From JADFUS01 sp964368765 (GTDB lineage: Bacteria; Bacteroidota; Bacteroidia; Bacteroidales; Rikenellaceae): a DNA stretch of 10,646 bases. Positions 7,561-10,646 of the stretch are shown here, piece after piece; the stretch's first letter is position 1, and each line of letters begins with the position of its first letter. Where the stretch lies: positions 1 to 10,646 of the forward strand of contig CAYJCU010000072.1 of assembly GCA_964368765.1 (NCBI GenBank), written 5' to 3'. Both the position numbers and the translations under genes were made by a program. The notes beneath the pieces are model-generated. The model ran no database searches, was not told where the DNA came from, and was given only the letters and a program-made list of their open reading frames with translations.

Positions 7561-7585
7561 TTTATTTTTCATTATTGTACTTTTG
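7554..7585 (+). promoter_or_regulatory. promoter of rnhA
   Basis: TTTG at 7554-7557, a 20-nt spacer and TACTTTTG at 7578-7585 match the Bacteroidetes consensus exactly. Transcription would start near 7592, leaving a leader of only about 14 nt before the rnhA ATG at 7606. It is divergent from the lipoprotein promoter, with the two -33 boxes 4 nt apart. Confidence 0.75.
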
Positions 7586-7605
7586 TAGTCAAAATAATAT
7601 AACAA

Positions 7606-8079
7606 ATGGCAAACGTAACGATATATACTGATGGCTCAGCCTTAGGAAATCCAGGACCGGGTGGATATGGGGTTGTACTATTATCAGGACAACACAGAAA
7701 GGAACTATCACAAGGTTATACACTTACAACAAACAATAGAATGGAGCTGCTAGCTGTAATTAAGGGACTTGAGGCTCTAAAAAAGGATGGCTGCAATGTA
7801 ACAATATACTCTGATTCGAAATATGTAGTGGATTCAGTAGAAAAAGGGTGGATTTGGGGCTGGATAAAGATAAATTTTAAGGATAAAAAAAATAGCGATT
7901 TATGGCGTGAATTTATTCCTCTATACAAAAAGCACAATGTTAAGTTTGTATGGGTTAAAGGGCACAATAACATCCCAGAAAATGAGAGATGCGACCGCTT
8001 AGCTGTGGCAGCCGCATCATCAGCAACACTGCTTGAAGATAGTGGATATGTTAAACCCGAAGAGGTGAGCTTATTGTAA
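7606..8079 (+). CDS. rnhA: ribonuclease HI
   Basis: Cytosolic endonuclease that cuts the RNA strand of RNA-DNA hybrids, removing primers and R-loops. It has 157 aa, the usual length for bacterial type I. The catalytic DEDD set is complete: Asp9 in YTDGSALGNPGPGG, Glu47 in TNNRMEL, Asp70 in IYSDSKYV and Asp130 in ENERCDRLA. His120 in VKGHNN corresponds to the flexible-loop histidine of the E. coli enzyme. The basic/aromatic stretch WIWGWIKINFKDKK (83-96) is the substrate-handling region. There is no N-terminal hybrid-binding domain. It appears monocistronic with its own consensus promoter. Its last 9 bp overlap the 3' end of the convergent ferredoxin-like gene. Confidence 0.97.
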   Translation: MANVTIYTDGSALGNPGPGGYGVVLLSGQHRKELSQGYTLTTNNRMELLAVIKGLEALKKDGCNVTIYSDSKYVVDSVEKGWIWGWIKINFKDKKNSDLWREFIPLYKKHNVKFVWVKGHNNIPENERCDRLAVAAASSATLLEDSGYVKPEEVSLL

Positions 8080-8091
8080 CTCACCACCTCT
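8061..8091. terminator. possible shared terminator across the rnhA / ferredoxin-like 3' ends
   Basis: GGTGAG (8064-8069) pairs with CTCACC (8080-8085) over a 10-nt loop. Alternatively AGAGGTGAG (8061-8069) pairs with CTCA plus CCTCT (8080-8083, 8087-8091), leaving a 3-nt bulge. Both stop codons sit in the loop or its edge, and T-rich sequence follows on the plus strand. A bidirectional terminator is reasonable here because the genes overlap and no other hairpin was seen between them. Confidence 0.45.
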
Positions 8092-8859
8092 TGTTATAAC
8101 TATTTTAGAAATTTGCACATCTCTTTTTGATCTTTGAAGTGCCAATGAGGCTAGCTGCATTAATCCCCTGCAACACGGCACCTCCATTATAACCACTGTT
8201 AGCGATTTTATTTCAGCCTCATCAATCATAGCCACCAGCTTATCTATATAAACATCCTTATTATCATCAAGTTTAGGGCATGCTATAAGTAGTTTTTTTC
8301 CACTCAAAATATTTGAGTGGAAATTGGCGTAGCTATATGCAACACAATCGGCAGCTAAAACTATATCAGCACCAATAAAATGGTTAGACATTGGATTAAT
8401 AAGATGGAGTTGAATAGGCCAATGTGTCAGCTGCGAACCTATACTAAAATGCGATTTATATGACAATTCAGCAGGCATACTCTCCTTTTCTTCCTTTGCG
8501 AAAGGAGTTAAATCTATATCAATACCTTTAGATTTTATATAATCAACCCCTTGTTTCAGATACTCCAGCTCATTATAATCTTTCAGGTGCTTAAGATGTG
8601 CTATAATAGTTTGTTTGCCTTTCTGTGCTATACGTTCAATAACAGCCAATTCATTATATGGTTCAACCTCCTGCTCAACAACAGATATTGCCCCTAGAGG
8701 ACACTCTCCGATACAAGCACCCAGCCCATCACAATACATTTCACTCACTACTCTAGCCTTTCCATCAATTAATTGTAAAGCCCCTTCGTGGCAACCCTCA
8801 ACACACACACCACACCCATTACATAAATTCTCATCTATAACAATAAAGTCCCTTTTCAT
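8071..8859 (-). CDS. ferredoxin-like 4Fe-4S protein with a conserved C-terminal domain
   Basis: Cytosolic iron-sulfur protein of 262 aa; exact role unknown. Residues 1-60 form a two-cluster ferredoxin domain. The first motif is complete: Cys13, Cys16, Cys19, Cys23. The second has Cys43, Cys49 and Cys53-Pro but Leu46 where the second Cys of CxxCxxCxxxCP would be. The motif CDGLGACxGECP is one I recall as normal for this family, so it is probably a lineage trait rather than damage; the site may hold a 3Fe-4S cluster or use another ligand. The C-terminal domain (about 130-262) has the block SQLTHWPIQLHL (142-153), Cys172 in AADCVAY, Cys194 in IACPK and a Cys229-Cys230 pair in VPCCRG, candidates for a further metal or redox site. 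An electron-transfer or redox-sensing role is inferred. It is divergent from the membrane-bound AraC-type regulator; no clear consensus promoter was found for it. Confidence 0.8.
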   Translation of the reverse strand: MKRDFIVIDENLCNGCGVCVEGCHEGALQLIDGKARVVSEMYCDGLGACIGECPLGAISVVEQEVEPYNELAVIERIAQKGKQTIIAHLKHLKDYNELEYLKQGVDYIKSKGIDIDLTPFAKEEKESMPAELSYKSHFSIGSQLTHWPIQLHLINPMSNHFIGADIVLAADCVAYSYANFHSNILSGKKLLIACPKLDDNKDVYIDKLVAMIDEAEIKSLTVVIMEVPCCRGLMQLASLALQRSKRDVQISKIVITRGGELQ

Positions 8860-8922
8860 ATATTAAAAATTATTAGAATTAAAAAACGTTTCAAATATTA
8901 ATAATATTTTATCATCTAACTA

Positions 8923-8953
8923 TTTGTTTATAAAATTTTTTTTTATACCTTTG
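8923..8953 (+). promoter_or_regulatory. promoter of the AraC-type regulator gene
   Basis: TTTG at 8923-8926, a 19-nt spacer and TACCTTTG at 8946-8953 match the Bacteroidetes consensus at every defined base. The start site would be near 8960, about 24 nt before the ATG at 8984. It lies in the 124-bp gap shared with the divergent ferredoxin-like gene. Confidence 0.7.
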
Positions 8954-8983
8954 TGATATACAACCCCCTAAAATCAATAAATC

Positions 8984-10078
8984 ATGTCTTCTATTACGTT
9001 ATTTCACTACATAGTATCGTATAGTTCTTCATTAGTTATGGTGATATTGAGCTTTCTGATGCTATCTATTAACATTCCAATTTCTGATAAGTGGAAACCT
9101 TTTCGCAATTCAAGAAATTTCTTAACTATGGCATACGCTTTAGTTGCAATAAATGGATATATATCAATATTTTTAGAATCTGATTTTGAGAGCAGTGTAT
9201 TAATTATAACTAGATTTATACTACTAATCACAGTTATTTCTCAATTACTGCTTTTCACGGCAACCTATCTTGTATTTATTGATTCTCCAAGGGCAAAGAA
9301 ACGTGTGGTAATCCAGAATGTAATACCTATTGTTGTGTTATGTATGATACTTGTGGTAATATATCTATTTAAGCCACTAATAGCAATTTACACTGGTGTA
9401 GGAATATTTTTGGTTCAATTTTCATACTATTTTTATATATTCAGACGTGAATATAAGAGATACATCAAAAGGATAGAGGAGTATTACGACGAAAATGAGG
9501 AGACAAAAGTAAAATGGATACAAAATAATTTCTATATATCAGTGGCTTTTCCCTTTATTGCAATGCTAATTGTAGCAATACCTTCTAACTATGTTTATTA
9601 CGGTGTCTTTTCAATATTATGCACTATTTTCTATTCATATCTTTTAGCTCAAACATTTAGGTATCGCACCAATGCAGTATTCTTAACTAAGGTAAAAAAC
9701 ACAGCTAAGCCACAATTTGATGAATCGGAAACAGGAAGCTATAATTATATTGAATTAGCTCTTAATGAGTGGGTTGATGATAAAAAATATTTAGATAATA
9801 ATATCGGAATAGATGAGCTGGTAGCGAGTTTCAATGTCAGCAGAAAGCATTTTACTCAATACTTCACTATGGTTAAACATACCACATTCCGTTCATGGAG
9901 AATGGATTTACGCTTAAATGAGGCGATAGAAATTATACAAGAGAACCCTGATTTATCGGTCTCTAAACTACACATACTAGCTGGTTGTAGCGACAGGGGA
10001 AATTTCCATCGTCAATTTAAACAAAAATTTGGATTAACACCTACCGAATATAAAAATAGTATTAACTCTAACATATAA
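8984..10078 (+). CDS. membrane-bound AraC-family transcriptional regulator (7 TM + HTH)
   Basis: Predicted inner-membrane transcription factor of 364 aa. The N-terminal part has about seven hydrophobic segments, near residues 8-30, 46-64, 72-98, 110-129, 131-152, 184-200 and 203-223. A charged stretch (155-180, KRIEEYYDENEETK) separates the fifth and sixth. A linker (225-265) leads to an AraC-type double helix-turn-helix at about 270-358. The first helix-turn-helix includes IDELVASFNVSRKHFTQYF. The second ends in the classic signature SDRGNFHRQFKQKFGLTPTEYK. By analogy with other 7-TM/AraC fusions common in Bacteroidales, the membrane part is taken to sense an unknown signal and the C-terminal domain to bind DNA while tethered. 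It has its own promoter and is divergent from the ferredoxin-like gene, a plausible but unproven target. No ligand can be named. Confidence 0.88.
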   Translation: MSSITLFHYIVSYSSSLVMVILSFLMLSINIPISDKWKPFRNSRNFLTMAYALVAINGYISIFLESDFESSVLIITRFILLITVISQLLLFTATYLVFIDSPRAKKRVVIQNVIPIVVLCMILVVIYLFKPLIAIYTGVGIFLVQFSYYFYIFRREYKRYIKRIEEYYDENEETKVKWIQNNFYISVAFPFIAMLIVAIPSNYVYYGVFSILCTIFYSYLLAQTFRYRTNAVFLTKVKNTAKPQFDESETGSYNYIELALNEWVDDKKYLDNNIGIDELVASFNVSRKHFTQYFTMVKHTTFRSWRMDLRLNEAIEIIQENPDLSVSKLHILAGCSDRGNFHRQFKQKFGLTPTEYKNSINSNI

Positions 10079-10196
10079 TAGAGATAAACAAGTAATAGGA
10101 GTATCTTATAAAGGCTTTTAGAACCTGAGTTTTATGTATTAGCCGACTTAGCACATCAAGGAGTAAAAAATCTTGTATTATATGTACCATGTTATA

Positions 10197-10239
10197 TTTA
10201 GTCCGATTCGCAAAACCATGTTTTGTGAATCGGACTAAA
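10197..10239 (+). terminator. 20-bp stem-loop downstream of the AraC-type gene
   Basis: TTTAGTCCGATTCGCAAAAC (10197-10216) pairs with 10220-10239 over the loop CAT. All 20 positions pair on a plus-strand transcript, with one G-U (10210/10226); on the minus strand the same position is a C-A mismatch, so the structure suits plus-strand RNA. It lies 118 nt after the regulator stop and is the likeliest terminator for it, although no U-tract follows. Confidence 0.6.
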
Positions 10240-10285
10240 CGTGCCTATTAAGGTGGTGTTATATTATTGTCATGTAAGAAAAGGG

Positions 10286-10304
10286 ATCAAGTTGAAAACT
10301 TGAT
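10286..10304. repeat. 8-bp hairpin with GAA loop
   Basis: ATCAAGTT (10286-10293) and AACTTGAT (10297-10304) are perfect arms around GAA. It lies between the strong hairpin at 10197-10239 and the dyad at 10314-10328. Function unknown. Confidence 0.5.
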
Positions 10305-10313
10305 GGACGAAAA

Positions 10314-10328
10314 ATTAACACTGTTAAT
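10314..10328. promoter_or_regulatory. 15-bp dyad, possible operator
   Basis: ATTAACA-C-TGTTAAT has perfect 7-bp arms around a single base. The centre is too tight for an RNA hairpin with a full stem, so a dimeric DNA-binding site is a better reading. No gene or promoter next to it is visible, so this is tentative. Confidence 0.3.
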
Positions 10329-10400
10329 CTTTCATTACTCCTTATATATCGCATTTTTTGTAAGAGTTAGCAAAATTGAACTTTATTACTCGCTCTATTT

Positions 10401-10436
10401 CGGCTAAAATCACCGCTCTGGAAGAGTGCCCAGCCG
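10401..10436 (+). ncRNA. nested stem-loop in GC-rich patch (candidate structured RNA, part 1)
   Basis: CGCTCT (10414-10419) pairs with AGAGTG (10423-10428), including one G-U, over a GGA loop. CGGCT (10401-10405) pairs outside it with AGCCG (10432-10436) across unpaired bases. The G-U favours a plus-strand RNA. It is weaker than the downstream stems and is listed because it adjoins them. Confidence 0.25.
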
Positions 10437-10480
10437 GCATTAGGCGAAAATATTTTAATCTATACTCGGCACGGCGCCCG

Positions 10481-10538
10481 CCACCGCTAAGAAGAGATAT
10501 TATTACTCCGTTACCCTACGTAATAATATCTCCGGTGG
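10481..10538. ncRNA. long bulged stem-loop (candidate structured RNA, part 2)
   Basis: GAGATATTATTAC (10494-10506) pairs perfectly with GTAATAATATCTC (10520-10532) over a 13-nt loop. Directly outside, CCACCG (10481-10486) pairs with CGGTGG (10533-10538), leaving a 7-nt bulge on the left side only. Together that is 19 bp. Two stacked helices interrupted by a one-sided bulge look more like an RNA fold than a simple terminator, but no family was recognised. Confidence 0.4.
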
Positions 10539-10542
10539 ACTC

Positions 10543-10560
10543 ACGATTCGATAGAATCGT
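10543..10560. repeat. 7-bp hairpin with GATA loop
   Basis: ACGATTC (10543-10549) pairs with GAATCGT (10554-10560) over a 4-nt loop. It starts 4 nt after the long bulged stem-loop. I considered a tRNA T-arm because of TTCGATA, but the flanking bases do not form the other arms. Confidence 0.5.
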
Positions 10561-10562
10561 AA

Positions 10563-10580
10563 TTTGGCAATGATGCCAAA
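10563..10580. repeat. 7-bp hairpin with ATGA loop
   Basis: TTTGGCA (10563-10569) pairs with TGCCAAA (10574-10580) over a 4-nt loop, 2 nt after the preceding hairpin. With its neighbours it makes three stem-loops in a row within 100 nt. The final hairpin could terminate an RNA, but T-rich sequence comes only later. Confidence 0.5.
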
Positions 10581-10646
10581 AATGGTTGGTGATATCGCTG
10601 TAAGTTAGTGATATTCAAAAAGTTTTATTACCTTAATTGAAACGTG

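Larger units (their letters stand above)
10079..10646. other. 568-bp non-coding region with several stem-loops
   Basis: No convincing gene is present on either strand. The only open frame of note (10376-10573, plus) starts with TTG, has a Pro/Arg-rich unnatural composition and crosses several hairpins. No match to the TTTG...TAnnTTTG promoter pattern was found by eye. The left half is AT-rich with one strong hairpin (10197-10239). From about 10390 to 10580 the sequence has GC-rich patches (for example CCAGCCGGC and ACGGCGCCCGCC) and a run of consecutive stem-loops. It may hold a structured RNA, the edge of a repeat or mobile element, or the leader of a gene beyond the window. Confidence 0.6.

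Noticed and set aside
7716..8087. 123-codon open frame opposite rnhA
   Set aside because: An antisense shadow of rnhA, whose catalytic residues are all present; no promoter or family supports it.
10376..10573. 65-codon open frame on the plus strand in the right-hand non-coding region
   Set aside because: It begins with TTG, is Pro/Arg-rich with no domain-like pattern, has no promoter match, and runs through several stem-loops that explain its sequence better.
10481..10580. tRNA or tmRNA-like element, suggested by TTCGATA and consecutive stems
   Set aside because: The stems do not form a cloverleaf, there is no matching acceptor arm or D-arm, and the T-arm-like bases do not pair in the needed register.
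1..10646. CRISPR array, insertion sequence, integrase or toxin-antitoxin/defence module
   Set aside because: No regularly spaced repeats, transposase, recombinase or nuclease-effector genes were seen. The only direct repeat is a pair 196 bp apart, and YraN is a widespread housekeeping family.

Overview
The window looks like chromosomal DNA of an AT-rich member of the Bacteroidetes, most likely order Bacteroidales. Three things point there. Several intergenic regions carry the Bacteroidetes promoter pattern TTTG-N19/21-TAnnTTTG. The secreted proteins are of Bacteroidales type (a DUF5723-like envelope protein and a lipoprotein of the CVDxxYxF kind). A regulator fuses a membrane domain to an AraC helix-turn-helix, a layout common in this group. 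Genus cannot be fixed from the sequence.

Layout. At 1-248 lies non-coding DNA bracketed by two copies of a 26-nt direct repeat; the right copy supplies the last codons of panD. At 236-1432 (minus strand) is a panC-panD operon for pantothenate/CoA synthesis. Divergent from it, at 1669-4812 (plus), is a tight housekeeping operon pepE-yraN-metG. It ends at a perfect 34-bp stem-loop (4818-4888), which also touches the stop codon of the convergent gene. At 4888-7468 (minus) is a two-gene envelope operon: a lipoprotein followed by a DUF5723-like outer-membrane protein. At 7606-8079 (plus) is rnhA; its promoter is back-to-back with the lipoprotein promoter, and the two -33 boxes form an inverted repeat. 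At 8071-8859 (minus) is a ferredoxin-like protein that overlaps the 3' end of rnhA by 9 bp. Divergent from it, at 8984-10078 (plus), is a 7-TM AraC-type regulator. The last 568 bp (10079-10646) hold no convincing gene but a series of stem-loops, partly in locally GC-rich sequence.

Most of the window is ordinary core genome: CoA supply, peptide turnover, Met-tRNA charging and RNA-DNA hybrid removal. The less charted parts are the lipoprotein/DUF5723 pair, the ferredoxin-like protein with its unusual second cluster motif facing a membrane-bound regulator, and the structured non-coding segment at the right end. I did not see a clear new defence, mobile or biosynthetic system, no CRISPR array, no tRNA or rRNA, and no insertion sequence.
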